A DNA stretch of 64,000 bases from Haemaphysalis longicornis (Eukaryota; Arthropoda; Arachnida; Ixodida; Ixodidae): contig CM023456.1 in assembly GCA_013339765.2 (NCBI GenBank), positions 88,672,797 through 88,736,796 of the forward strand, written 5' to 3'. The notes below the pieces were generated by a model. It was not told the origin of the DNA. It ran no database searches and saw only the letters and a list, made by a program, of their open reading frames with translations. How positions within the stretch are numbered: position 1 is the stretch's first letter; each line of letters begins with the position of its first letter. Position numbers and translations under genes: made by a program. Shown one piece after another: positions 11,931 through 22,379 of the stretch.

Positions 11931-13010
11931 TTGATATATTTTATACATCACTGCAGCTGTTCTAAAAAAGTGTGAAGAGGATAACGAGCGGGATACGCCA
12001 AGCCTTTACTCGCTTTCCCCTTTGAAATCGCCTAGCAAAAAAAAAAAAAAAAACGCATGGACTACAGCCACCTTAGTGTAGAATTTATTTCTGTAAATAT
12101 TTCTACAACGTCTGCAACTAATTATGGCTGTTTCCCGAAACTTATTCCGCAAGTTTGAAGGCTTTCAGACAACCATTTGTGCGAAGTCTTGTGGTCTAAG
12201 AGATTCCAACGTTGGCTACATGCCCGCATCGTAGGAATGTATGCATTTTCCGAAACAGGCGCCGACAGTCGGTCGCCGGATTTTGAGGCAACTTAGAAAC
12301 CGAATTACTGAGTTTTGAGGAATGTTTGAGAAAGGATCACTTCAGGGACAAATGCGTCTCCTTAGACTAATGCGTGAAAGATTATTCTCGCTGGGCAAAC
12401 ATGATGCGGACGTTGGGAATTAAACTGTGCGCAAATTGAACCATGCTGGCTCTCCGCGGAGGCCCGGACGAAATACCTCTGCTGAAGGAATGGTCGTCTT
12501 GGAATTTAAACTCTTGCGCAGCATGTTTGTGATCCCCGTGCCTCCAACAATGCTAATAAAATACAAGTTCAATTATCATTCGTTCATCTAAGAAGCAGAG
12601 AGACAGAAGTATTTTGAACTGCAAAAGGAAAGCTTTGAATTGTTGCCAATGGTTGCTCTGCTTGCTACAGCCAACGTGAGTGAGTATGCAAGATGCGAGG
12701 ACGCTACGGCCAGTCGAAAGAAAGCGGGAAACAAACACCACAGAAGAAGAAGAAATAAAGAAATGAAAACCTAAAGGCATTCCTGAAAACTCAAAAAATA
12801 CCATTGAAAATCATGTACCTGTTGAAGGGACCGCGTGAATGAATTTTACACTCGCTTGGAGCAACAGATTTGTCATTGACCTCTGTGGTGTTTTTTTCTT
12901 GAAGCTCTTCATCTGCCTACGCTCAACGTAATCGCCATTTAGCGAAACCCATTGCGTAAAGTTCTGTACAGTTATATGAAAAACAGAGAACAATACACCT
13001 GATTCACTAG
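11931..13010. other. Unassigned spacer
   Basis: It holds an A16 tract at about 12037-12052 and no supported gene. A stretch at about 12130-12560 vaguely suggested a decayed transposase but lacks a convincing motif. Confidence 0.4.
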
Positions 13011-13015
13011 AAGCA

Positions 13016-13250
13016 TGGGAGGGGAATCTGGCCAACGAGTCCTTGGAAGACCAGCGCCAGCTGATCGACAGTTCGTGGGCTGGTGCACAAGCTTCTGGGG
13101 CCCTGTAAAGTGGACCCCACCCAAGTTTCTCCCTTTAACGCCTCCCCTACCTCAAAAACGTTTTACTGAACTGAACTTAAAGCGTAAAGGTCGCTTTCCT
13201 GCGGTGCGTCTTCCGCGCGAACGACGCCATCCGTGAGGAATGAAAAGCTT
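13016..13250 (+). mobile_element. LINE polyprotein C-terminus and 3' UTR remnant
   Basis: A frame from 13016 to a TAA at 13106-13108 reads WEGNLANESLEDQRQLID followed by an Ala/Gly-rich end (GAQASGAL). From memory, tick non-LTR reverse-transcriptase polyproteins end in this style: W-E, an 'LEDQ..L(V/I)D' helix, then 'A..A.GAL' just before the stop. The following DNA resembles a pyrimidine-rich 3' UTR. Only the last 30 codons remain; RT and nuclease parts are absent. The match is from memory, so the family name is left open. Confidence 0.4.
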
Positions 13251-13259
13251 CGCTTTAAG

Positions 13260-14770
13260 AACAATTCCAACAAGGCACAAGGCTTCTATGAAAAGAATAC
13301 CTAAGCAAGACGATTCCCAACTACCGAAATAGTAGCTTTGGCACAAGCAAATTCCTATAATTCTACGCAAACGTGGCTATTCGCTTAAAATTAATAAAAC
13401 GGCCGTTGCCTTCTTTGGAGTTCATTCACACGACGCTGTGGAATGTTTTACTGTTTTTTAAGCGGAAAGCCGTAACCCTCATATTCGTCTTGGTTAACGT
13501 CTTCGGCTGGTTTTGTTTTGTTTGTTTCCTGCCACTCCAAAACTCCCAGCGTCGCGTACCCACAGGGCAGCACATGCCTGCAACGCTATATTCTTGAGAC
13601 ACCTTTTGTTAAGCTGGTCGGCCGAAAATCGGGAACCTCCTGCAGGCAGAGGGCAAACAAAATGCCTACGGCTCACGGTATAAGAGAAATAAAATTGAGT
13701 GGAAAAGATCGTAAAATAAAGCGATATTGGGTGGATTTCTACGAAGAATTTTCAGAACAAAAAGGGAGCGTGTGAACGCCCTGAGAGGAATCATTGCACA
13801 CTGTATTTCGAATGATTTAAAGTGCCTGTACCTGGCACTTTTCGAAGAGGTCAGTGATACGAGAGACGGCGTGCTGATATAGCGGTTCATGAGCAGTTTT
13901 TTTAAGCAGAGCTGTTGATAATTCTTGATGTCGTTTGCTTCTATGTTGCCGGGAATTTTCATTGTCTGCTATGCTACTCCTGCCAGGAACGAAATTATAC
14001 GGATAGAGCAAGCTATGAAACAGCCACCGTATTGAGACAGATGGAAATGAGTTCGAGAATGGAACACAAATGAAGGAGAAATTTACTGTGTGGCTAGTAC
14101 AAAAATACTAAAACCAAGGGCCACTTACGACAAATTTGAACCGCGGGCACCCGAATGTCAGTATGATAAGAAAACCTTTCTTGCTGCTTTGTTCTTTCTT
14201 TTATTGGGAGCTGTGGGAATAGCCTTTGTGAAGACTGGGATCCTATTGATCAGCCTTAAAACGAGGTTAGGATGGCTGTAACGTTTTCCGCAAAAATTTC
14301 CTGAGGTGTTACATTGTCACCTTAAATTTTCGTTCCCCTATTATCTGCTGTTAAGAAAACGTGTCCCCAGAGAGCCGCGAAACATAAAACATTTCATTTG
14401 GATCCGTTAGTTAACAAAATTACACAACATACTTTAAGAAAAAGTTATTCTGCGGATCTTTGAGTCATTGCATCTTTGTTTTCGCCTAATCTTTTTTTCC
14501 TTGTAGTGTAGAACGAATTTCTCGCAGCAATGCGGGGATCTGCAGCTCTCAGAGATAGGTGTCATATGGCGATAATGGGTCATGCAAATGTTGTGTCGTG
14601 GCCATGGCACGGTAAAACCACTTAAAGGGCCGATTAGTTCGCCTTGGTAATTTCCCCAATGACGCTTGCTGCTCTTGTTGAGGATAGCGCAGTGTCGCCA
14701 TCGTGATCTACGGTTAAGGGAGCCCCATTGCAAAGTATCTGTGAAAGCCCATGTCATAAAGCCACGGCTG
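13260..14770. other. Unassigned spacer
   Basis: No supported gene. Short frames exist on both strands but overlap each other and carry no recognisable domain. Confidence 0.45.
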
Positions 14771-15055
14771 TCATTGTGGGAGTGTAGGGAAGCCGCTCGG
14801 CACCCCAGCGCACGCGGCTCCCGTGAGACCGGGCTTTTTCCTTTCTCTCCGATCTGCTGCCGGCTTGACGACAGTGCGCCTTTGTGGAAGACGCGTATTG
14901 GCGACCGTCGCCGGCGGGCTTAGTGCGATGGGTCGTTCCCCGCCCTCTTCAACGGTTAGCGTCGGGGGGAGGCATAACTTGTTTTCCGGCCGACTCCTGG
15001 CATTAGCCCAGGCGCCGTGGCCGTCTGCTCGCTGGGGGGACCTTTTTCCTCTCTC

Positions 15056-15139
15056 TTTTATAGGACGCGGGGGTTCCCCTCCCTTCCCTCGTAGCCCCCT
15101 ATGAGGGAAGGGAGGGAACCCCCCGCGTCCTATAAAAGA
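15056..15139. repeat. Long G/C-rich hairpin in the LTR-like element
   Basis: Arms of about 38-40 bases run from CTTTTATAGGACGCGG to TCGTAG and back from CTATGAGG to CCGCGTCCTATAAAAG. Only two or three positions differ, and the loop is minimal. The arms place a TATA-like sequence at each end, pointing in opposite directions. This is an inverted duplication inside the presumed U3. Confidence 0.85.
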
Positions 15140-15168
15140 TGCGTACGCTCTCAGCGTACGCATCTTTG
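15136..15168. repeat. Perfect hairpin beside the TATA box
   Basis: AAAGATGCGTACGCT pairs perfectly with AGCGTACGCATCTTT across three bases. It follows directly on the preceding hairpin and ends a few bases before AATAAA, so it would lie in or near the R region. Confidence 0.85.
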
Positions 15169-15170
15169 AA

Positions 15171-15176
15171 AATAAA
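15171..15176 (+). promoter_or_regulatory. AATAAA signal of the LTR-like element
   Basis: AATAAA lies directly after the R-region hairpin and about 34 bases after TATAAAA. The spacing is tight but the order fits an LTR. Confidence 0.4.
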
Positions 15177-15289
15177 CAGTCTTGTCTTGAAACTGCAAAC
15201 CAGCTCCACGTCTGCTTTCTCGCCTCCCTCAGCAGCCGACATGCCGGGCTGCTACATGAGCAATAGACGGAGTATGTTGCCAATTTTTT

Positions 15290-16917
15290 CGGGTCTCTGC
15301 GTCAACACAGCCCCATCGTTTTGTCAACAAGAGTGGGCGAGAAGAATAGCTCAGAACAAAAATGAAATACATGATAATCCATTCATGACACAGGCCGATA
15401 AATTTAGACAGTATTCAAGTAAAATAATAATTTTGCACTCGAAAGTACCACCTCATTCAAATACCTTGGTGTAGTATGGACAACTATTTGCACTGGAAAG
15501 CTAATATAAACTGAGTTTGCTCCAGGTTATCTTCCGGCTGCCACGCATTGTTATAAACAAAAAATTATTTTGACCAGGAAATATTGAGATTTTGTACTTT
15601 CCACTGATCCACTGTCATTTATCATACTGCATAGATTCATGGGGTTTGACATACACCACATACCTTGAGCCATTACGGAAATTACAGAAGCGGTCGATAA
15701 GAATAATAACACACTCTAGCCATGATCACCCGAGTGCACCGTTGTTTCACAAACTTCAGATTTACCCATTGACAGTTTGCGTCAGCAGAAAACAACCATT
15801 GCCATGAACAATGTAATAAGGTATAATCGCCCGGTTAATGCATCCATACTGTGTTCCTCATCCCGCCCCACCACAAATGCCCTAGCCGGGAAATATAACC
15901 TACCCCCGACTAATAACGTATATGGAGAACGTCGACTACAGTTCATCGGTGCCAAAATATGGAATAATTTGCCCCAGGAAATAAAATCGGCTTTCAATTT
16001 TCCCCACCAAATTAAAAAAAACATTTTCTCTCTCTTCTTAATGAACCTCCGTAACCGGTAAAGCTCTAGATATAGGATCGCACTGGTATCCTTTATACGG
16101 TGGTTTAACAGGTCTTGGGAATACTTCAACGCTTGTGTATCACAGTTGTATATTCACTGTTGTATTCTTACAGGCATCGTCAGCAAATCAGATACAGTGT
16201 ACAACGCGGTGTACAACCTGGATACGCCGAAAAAACGCAAGTAACTGGAAGCAACGGTGAAAGAAAGACAATCTAGGTTCAACTGGCCCGAAAGGTAGCC
16301 CTGCACCAGGAACTGCGGTGGTGCTATGTTTTCGCAGGAGCTTTTGCAAGGCGTTAATGTTTTTTCACATATCTTTTGTGGCCTGGAGAATGTTGGGAAT
16401 TGCGAAGAAGACGAAGAGACTGTGCGCTGGGGCGGAGCGTGCATCCCTATCATTTCATTGTAACCAGTCATCGCCATTAAAAGGGGCGTTCGTTCAGGGG
16501 TCCTACGGCTTCGTTTCCTGGCGGCGCACCCGCAACGAGGGTGTCCGATCCGCAACATTTGGTATAAGTATGTGTATGGTAAGTATGGTATTTGTATAAG
16601 TATGCAAGTGTATTAATCTGAGCATCACACGTGATTGCACATATCCATAAATATATGCGCTATACTATCGTGTGCGAACCCAATATGCAGTGTATGCCCT
16701 CATTTTTTTGTTGCACAGTGTTCTTTACCCAGATTTATGTTGTGCTTAGATTGTGTTTGAATGCCTGTACTCCTAGTTTACCAACTTTTCTTTTGTGCTT
16801 TGATTTTGTTTTAGTGGCTTGTACTCCTAGATTGGACCCTATACTAGCCTCTGGCTGCGGGTCCAAGCAGTTTTTTGGTTTTCATGTATGAAGTCTAAGA
16901 AAGTGTAAATGAAATGA
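15290..16917 (+). pseudogene. Non-LTR retrotransposon 3' half (RT C-terminus and 3' UTR), broken
   Basis: From about 15290 the translated frames give a decayed reverse-transcriptase C-terminal part. Visible are an FKYLGV-like block (about 15460), then CIDSWGLTYTTYLEPLRKLQ and KRSIRIITHSSHDHPSAPLF (15640-15760). Next come VIRYNRPVNASIL and RRLQFIGAKIWNNLPQEIKS (15810-15990). These are the usual order in the thumb and tail of CR1/L2/jockey-type elements. Several frameshifts and stops separate the blocks. A GGACCC...GGGTCC hairpin at 16834-16864 and the A-rich end near 16913 fit a LINE 3' UTR. Between about 16170 and 16540 the sequence is of other character and may be an insertion. The RT catalytic core is missing, as in a 5'-truncated copy. 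Confidence 0.75.
16834..16864 (+). repeat. 3'-terminal hairpin of the LINE
   Basis: GGACCC (16834-16839) pairs with GGGTCC (16859-16864) just before the A-rich end. Many LINEs carry a stem-loop here as a reverse-transcription recognition site. Confidence 0.4.
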
Positions 16918-17020
16918 AAAAAGAAAAGGGCCCATGAAATGCGTCGCAAGGGGGTGGGTGTAAACATGGAAGTGTGCATGGACAGAGGGGCCTTCATTCT
17001 GTTCGGCTTTGTGGCGCGTA

Positions 17021-17165
17021 AGAGTTGAGAGGGTGATTATTTTTTATATAGTGTAGGGGAGGGGTGCATCACCGGGAGAGGAGGAGTGGGGGAGAGGCAC
17101 GATACGCCGAGGCACGCCAACGCCGGGTAATTGAAAACGTGTCTCCTAAAGAGTTGAGAGGGTGA
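17021..17165. repeat. Short direct repeats, G/A-rich
   Basis: AGAGTTGAGAGGGTGA occurs at 17021-17036 and 17150-17165. Between them, GAGGCACGCCAACGCCGGGT (about 17109-17128) is shared exactly with about 58577-58596 in the G/C-rich element. This suggests a decayed copy of the same repeat family. Confidence 0.45.
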
Positions 17166-17169
17166 CAGA

Positions 17170-19200
17170 TATAATTGAAAACTATTTTCTGCCCTTTTCC
17201 ACTTGCTAGCCTTCCGGCGTACTCTCAACATCCCGTAGGCCGGAGTGCGTGCACCGCAGATGTGGAGCCGAACTAGGCGTTCTTACTTTTGTTATAGGGG
17301 TGGCGTTGCTCGGGGTAACGTCTAGTGCAGAAGGGGGAGGTTCTAATCATGCGTACTGTGGAATGGAGTGGGCAGGTCCTGCAGGCCCGAATAGGCGTCA
17401 AACGAATGTCGAATGCTCTCGACAGCGACGGCAAGCCGAGATGCTCACTTTTTCAACCAATTCATTGTTTTTTACTGTCCTCTTTATACTCAGTTTATTA
17501 CGCGACACTAAGCTCCTCACCCCGGCCTTAGGCGGATTACTTGGTACGTTAGTTCACAGCTGGCAATTACTACAGTGCCCTTTAAGAAATACATTATGCG
17601 ACAACCCAACTTCTAATATTTCGTGGTGCGTAAAAGCATAGCGAACCTCTTCATTGTTGACCCAACCTCTAATACGCAGTACTACGTGTGGATCTTCATG
17701 TAGTGTATTGGCGGTGACCGCGACCACGGGCGGCGCTTCGAAGCAAGTCTCCGTGACGTCGGCTTAGGGATTCTCGCATTTATCGTCTGCTTTACTCGAG
17801 CTCGCTCTCCCTGCGGTTTCTTAGCACTCGGTTGACTTTTATGGTTGTCCGCACTGTATTTTTCTTTCGTGCGTAACTATTTGTCACATCAAAAGTCCTT
17901 AAAATCACCACACTAGCACAGGGCGGGATTTAAAGGGTCGTTTTTTTGATACCGCTCCGAAAGAAACATTTGCCGGTGTCGTCCCATTTCTGCGAACCCG
18001 AGCCCGAACCGCATCCTTGCCGAACGCTCGAAAGTATTGTATCACACCTTACTTTACGTTGTCATGGCATGATTATATGCCGACATTCACTATGGGCGGC
18101 AAAATGTGTAGGCTGAGTTCAATATTACCTAGTATGTGTATAGGCGCGTACTGGTTTCATACCAGGTTTCTAAACAGTATGGAGCCTTATCGAGCTAAAA
18201 CGCGTAACGTGTACCTTCTCAGAACACGTAACCCTATGTTCAGACCTGGAGGTATATTTACGTACATTTACCACAGCCACATCTTCAAATCTTCCGACAT
18301 GCGTTAAAGTAAAATGCCCACAAGCGACGGAGGGAAGCAGTGAGAAGAGGAGAAAACTTATTTAACAATGAAATAGAGCTGGTTTGTGGGCGGGTTCTCA
18401 GTTCAGGACACGACAGTAAAATAATTTTCTTCAATTTATAGAACACCACCCTGAGTAGGCCAGCATTTGTTCTTTACGCCCGGAAAGCTGGAAAAATATT
18501 AAGAAGCTGCTTGTACATATTCATTAGTTTCGATTCTTGTTCTACTGGAAACCAGCATTGGTTGGGGGAAAAGTTGCCATCCCACGCTATTAACACGTCA
18601 TTGCATTCGGGCAGGCGACCTAGAACCACGCTCCCATCGCCCCCGTCTTGCGTGCGTAGCGTGGTTGTGAGCAGCCAGCAGATTTTAGTGTCTGGAGAAG
18701 ACTACAGAAGCCGAAGCAAGCCTAACTGGTTTACTGCATGGAGAGAGGTGAGCCGAAGCAAGACAAGAACAATGCCCTTACGGGCGAGGTTGCAGTACAT
18801 GACTCGAGCAGAGCGACAGCATTTTCTCACTGCTCCAAAAGCACTCCCGCGTATGTCATCCCTAAAAGACAAAAAAATGTTAGCCTAGGGGAGTGAAAAA
18901 ACGCCGCACCAGTGCTTGGTGTAGTAAATTACCCAGAAGTGCTAACATCAGGCAACCGGACTTAGGTGGAACAATATTTTCTTTTTGTCTCGTTTTAACA
19001 CCCTTCAAGCAGAGTCAAAAATACGATTTTGACTAAAGCGTAGCTGTGTCACTTACAGTGTAGCGGCGAGGGTTACAGCTCTTGGAGCCTCAGGTAAAGT
19101 TCCGTGTAAGGATGAGGAGAAGACCTACGCCCAAGACCGATACAGGTAGTATCCACTTTGAGGAACCACAATAAATACGTACGTAGGAACTATGTAATGA
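17170..19200. other. Unassigned spacer
   Basis: No gene can be supported. The frame at 17249-17641 has a hydrophobic N-terminal stretch but begins with GTG and lacks family signatures. The frame at 18511-18888 is motif-free. Confidence 0.4.
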
Positions 19201-19234
19201 AAAATTGATTTTATGGCTGGGAATTATTTTGCAC

Positions 19235-19500
19235 CTATTTTAGATGCGAAGCATCTCATGGTCAGGGCTATGCCCGCGTGCGCCGTCCGCACTCCGCTGC
19301 GCATGCGCATCCTCCTCCATTCTCCTCTCTCCAGCTGCATAACACTCCGCATGCGCGCCTCTCTTCCATTCTCTCTCCCTAGCTTGTATAAAAGCAGGTG
19401 CGCGCGCTGCGCGGCTTCAGTCTGCTCCGATGGCACTGTCTTGCGCCGGTTCTGCTCCGGTGCTGCAAGATGAGTTCGGCTTGAACCAACAGCCCCGAAC
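19235..19500 (+). mobile_element. TATA-bearing dispersed repeat
   Basis: It starts with the palindrome AGATGC-GAA-GCATCT (19242-19256), continues through CpG- and pyrimidine-rich DNA, and reaches CTTGTATAAAAGCAGG (TATAAAA, 19387-19393). A CAGTCTGCTC initiator-like stretch follows. The order resembles the 5' promoter region of a retroelement. No downstream ORF is present, so this is at most a promoter fragment or LTR-like relic. The frames over it on both strands are shadows. Confidence 0.4.
19387..19393 (+). promoter_or_regulatory. TATA box
   Basis: TATAAAA is set in G/C-rich flanks, with CAGTCTGCTC about 30 bases downstream as a possible initiator. Confidence 0.4.
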
Positions 19501-20060
19501 CAACGGCACCCACAAATGGGAAATTGAGTGAACCCCCATGCTGCTTCGCATCCTACTCATGGTTCCCCTATTTGAAAGATGGTGTAATTTTTTTGATAAA
19601 AATACAAATCTAAGCCAGTCTAAACCGATCTTGGCCTTTCGTGGCAGCAATATCTTCTTTGCAACGCAATCACAGACCTTGTTCGTTGTGTATACTTATT
19701 CTGCCACAAAGAAGGGTCCCCAATTACAGTACTGCGCATCCTGGCTGTTTTTTTTTTTTGCTGTTGTGTACCTGATTGCGGTTTCAGGCGTGCAGAACTT
19801 CAGCAGAGGTTAGAGAAACTGCACGTACAACGTGTTTTGGCTATCAACACGGCCATCTGAACCCGACCAAACAAAAAAAAGAAAATTGTCTCGCACTACC
19901 AATAATATTGTGGCAGTGTTAAGATGTAATCGTTCGCAAAACTAGAAACAATTTCTTCTCTTGTTTTTAAGGATGACACAACATATACGTAAGAGCAAAT
20001 ATAAAAAAAACAGCGTCCATCCAACTAGTCGCAAAAGCTGATTTTTGTGCATAACCATAG
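19500..20060. other. Unassigned spacer
   Basis: No gene or repeat recognised apart from homopolymer T and A tracts. Confidence 0.45.
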
Positions 20061-20069
20061 CGGTGTTGT

Positions 20070-20294
20070 GATTTGGGGCGGTCTTTGAAGGTGAGCTTTG
20101 ACGCTTCCTTTGGCGGCCTTTGCAGGTGTTGAGAGATTGCTTTAAATAAGCTTGAGAAGTGCGTTTCAGGAGCGCGCAAGAGGCCTAACGACGATGATGA
20201 TAACCATGTCGCTCAATGGTTTCTCTAAGTCGTTCAACTTGTCCATGACTGTATCCGCGCCATCCTCTGGCCCACTGAGCTGTGTCGTCGACAT
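20070..20294 (-). pseudogene. Possible Copia-type gag remnant
   Basis: The minus frame 20294-20166 starts with ATG and reads MSTTQLSGPEDG, then TVMDKLNDLEKPLSDM and VIIIVVRPLARS before a stop. The block 'L..L...(K/G).(L/V)SD....(L/I/V)(L/I/V)..LP' is the pattern of the Copia gag UBN2-type region. A second minus frame at 20179-19967 continues with SSLFKAISQHLQRPPKEASK, compatible with the following gag helix after a frameshift. No zinc knuckle, protease or LTR is seen nearby. This is pattern recognition from memory and could be coincidence. Confidence 0.3.
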
Positions 20295-20339
20295 CGCCGC
20301 CGTCTCTGACCAGTGGCAAATAACACGTAAGATTTAGCT

Positions 20340-21710
20340 GGAATGAAAGTCAAGTTAGTTACTACGGTTGCATACTTCGAACAGCGTAACATGACGTCGA
20401 CAAAGAACGCATGATCTGTGTCGTCCTTCGTTCTTTGTCACCGTCGTGTTAGCGCTGCTCGAAGTAAGCAGCATTCACTCTCTCCTCCGACGGAAGCATC
20501 TTCCCGATTGCTTGCGTGCACGTAAGAATAACAAGCTCAGTGCTGTGACGTCCTTGACAAATAAGGATGCATGCGCACTATGTACCCTACTTCCCGCCGC
20601 TGATGACTTAACCTGTTTTAATCTAGTCATATGGCTGACGAAGGTTTATACAAAAGAGAAAAAAATACTCCATTGCACCTTTTTATGGGTATCGAATGGA
20701 AGGCGAACCGGTTATTTCTGTTTCTGCAGGTTCGGCACAGTGCTGGTGCGTAGAGTGTCTGGGATATAAAAAAATGCGCTGATGCACTTCGTACAGATAG
20801 TTAACCAGTGAAGCTGTAACCATGCGGCTGGCTTTATCCATTGCAACGTGACGCTGATCAGCCTGCAGAGCAACACTTCTGCTTATAAACAGACTTTACA
20901 ACTGAATAGCCCTCCTTACTAAGGAGCCCGAAAGAGACTTTGGTGTCCAACACCCCCCAAAAAAGGCTCCAATATTTCAGCTTCTTCTCGACCTCACCAA
21001 AATCAAATTCCTAATAAATTTAAGCACCGAATCGCCAATAGTTGGTGATCTGTTCGCAGAGTAAATTGACTGCTGGTGATAAGGAACGTCATTGTAAGGG
21101 TTGTAGATGAAGGTAAGCATGTCCCATTTTGTTTTCTCTTTCAAATGCTTTTTCGGAAATTATTGTTGCGGTGTTTCCCCGGGCTTTTTATGTCGATTTG
21201 TGGCGCCCCTTTGGTAGCAAGTAATGAATCTCGTTTTCCCACAATAGATGGATTATACACCTTTCAGCTGTGGCCGCTGCTTTATTCAGCGCTATTTCTT
21301 GGTTTTAATGAGAGTAAGACCGCTGTTTATTTCTTATTTGAACGTAAATGCCGCTTTAATTGCACGTCAATAAAGTTCAGAAATTCAATATATAACTACA
21401 GCTTTTATTCACCATGTTTCTGAAATAATTTTACACCAAAGGAGATATAATCACCTACGTGTTGCTGGCTTTATATTATTCTCTTCTTGAATAACCACAA
21501 TCGGGGCGCATTTGCCCCAGGAGGACTTCACGAACTACACATGCGGTTTTTTGTGTTGTGCTGTTCTTTATAGACAAATCCATACTCCAATGTCAGTGTG
21601 TCTACATAAACTTGCATTTTAGAAAGTGGTTGCTGCGAACATCAGGATTCCGAAACGAGCTTTGAATCTTTCGCAAACTATACAGCTCCTTGTACCTTCA
21701 CTCGGGGGCA
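20340..21710. other. Unassigned spacer
   Basis: No supported gene. The 115-codon plus frame at 21076-21423 lacks an ATG at its start and any domain signature. Confidence 0.45.
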
Positions 21711-21716
21711 GAATGT

Positions 21717-21718
21717 TT

Positions 21719-21750
<32 letters not shown>

Positions 21751-21935
21751 TTTTGGTACCCTAAGGGCCCAAGTGGGCATTACATAGGGGGAATGCGTTG
21801 AAAGCCGACACAAAGTACAATATTGTAAAAAGAAAAGAATCAACACAACAAAAGTGACATTATATTATCATAAAGGCACAAAAAGTATACAATTGCAAAG
21901 TACAGCTTGAAACGATGAGTAATGTGGCATAACGC
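21717..21935 (-). mobile_element. LINE 3' end with (TTTA)n tail
   Basis: A (TTTA)n array (21717-21754) is followed by TTGGTACCCTAAGGGCCC and AAGTGGGCATTACATAGGGG. Read on the minus strand this is a typical 3' UTR end: TGTAATGCCCACTTGGGCCC, then TTAGGGTACC, then (AAAT)n. A GCCC-ACTT-GGGC stem-loop sits just before the tail. No RT frame is retained. Confidence 0.55.
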
Positions 21936-21937
21936 CT

Positions 21938-22134
21938 GTGCACCTGTGACCTGTGGTGGTGGAGCTTCTGCTCTTTGATCGTCACTCTCCCAGCTGCACT
22001 GTAATGAAGTGAATTGAGGACTTATGTGGTATCAAGCCTTGCGCACCTGTGGCTTGTGGTGGTGGAGCTTCTCTACTGTCATTGCCACTCTCCCAGAGGC
22101 ACTGTAATGATGTGATTTCAGTGCTTATGTGCGT
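21938..22134. repeat. Two-copy tandem repeat, about 103-bp unit
   Basis: CACCTGTG(A/G)C(C/T)TGTGGTGG starts at 21941 and again at 22044. GGAGCTTCT, ACTCTCCCAG and ACTGTAATGA follow in the same order in both copies. The copies are diverged, so the duplication is not very recent. Confidence 0.75.
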
Positions 22135-22375
22135 AATTGTTTCCCTGACACCTATTCCGCTTCCTCGAATGGTGGTGGACTCTAAATTCTTTCTCTTCAA
22201 AACAGTGTTTCCACATGCATGCTGAATACCTGCCTGATTACGAGGCGTAATGGACTGTGCTTAAAAGCGTAATTGCTTCCCTGACAACTTATTCCGCTTC
22301 CTCGAATACTCTAAATTCTTTCTCTTCAAAACAGTGTTACCACATGCATGCTGAATACCTGCCTGATTACGAGGC
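22131..22375. repeat. Two-copy tandem repeat, about 136-bp period
   Basis: GCGTAATTG(T/C)TTCCCTGACA starts at 22131 and 22267. Both copies run to GCCTGATTACGAGGC (ends 22246 and 22375). The second lacks about 9 bases (GGTGGTGGA). High identity implies a more recent event than the neighbouring 103-bp duplication, which it abuts. Confidence 0.85.
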
Positions 22376-22379
22376 TACA

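Larger units (their letters stand above)
14775..15256 (+). mobile_element. Solo-LTR-like element
   Basis: This G/C-rich block starts TGTGGGAGTG and ends GGGCTGCTACA, the TG...CA form of LTR termini. It has TATAAAA at 15131-15137, a hairpin just downstream, and AATAAA at 15171-15176, consistent with U3-R-U5. No internal coding region adjoins either side, so it is probably a solo LTR left by recombination. The flanking bases (GTCAT left, TGAGC right) give no clear target duplication, so the exact ends are uncertain. A 170-codon minus-strand frame across it is judged a shadow. Confidence 0.55.

Noticed and set aside
12130..12560. Suspected Tc1/mariner-type transposase remnant
   Set aside because: No DDE motif, helix-turn-helix signature or terminal inverted repeats could be identified.
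14771..15283. 170-codon minus-strand frame, among the longest in the window
   Set aside because: It lies across the G/C-rich LTR-like block and its hairpins. Pro/Arg-rich composition follows from base content, and no domain is visible.
17249..17641. 130-codon frame with a hydrophobic N-terminal stretch
   Set aside because: It starts at GTG, has no upstream ATG, and the second half is low-complexity and hydrophobic with no family signature.
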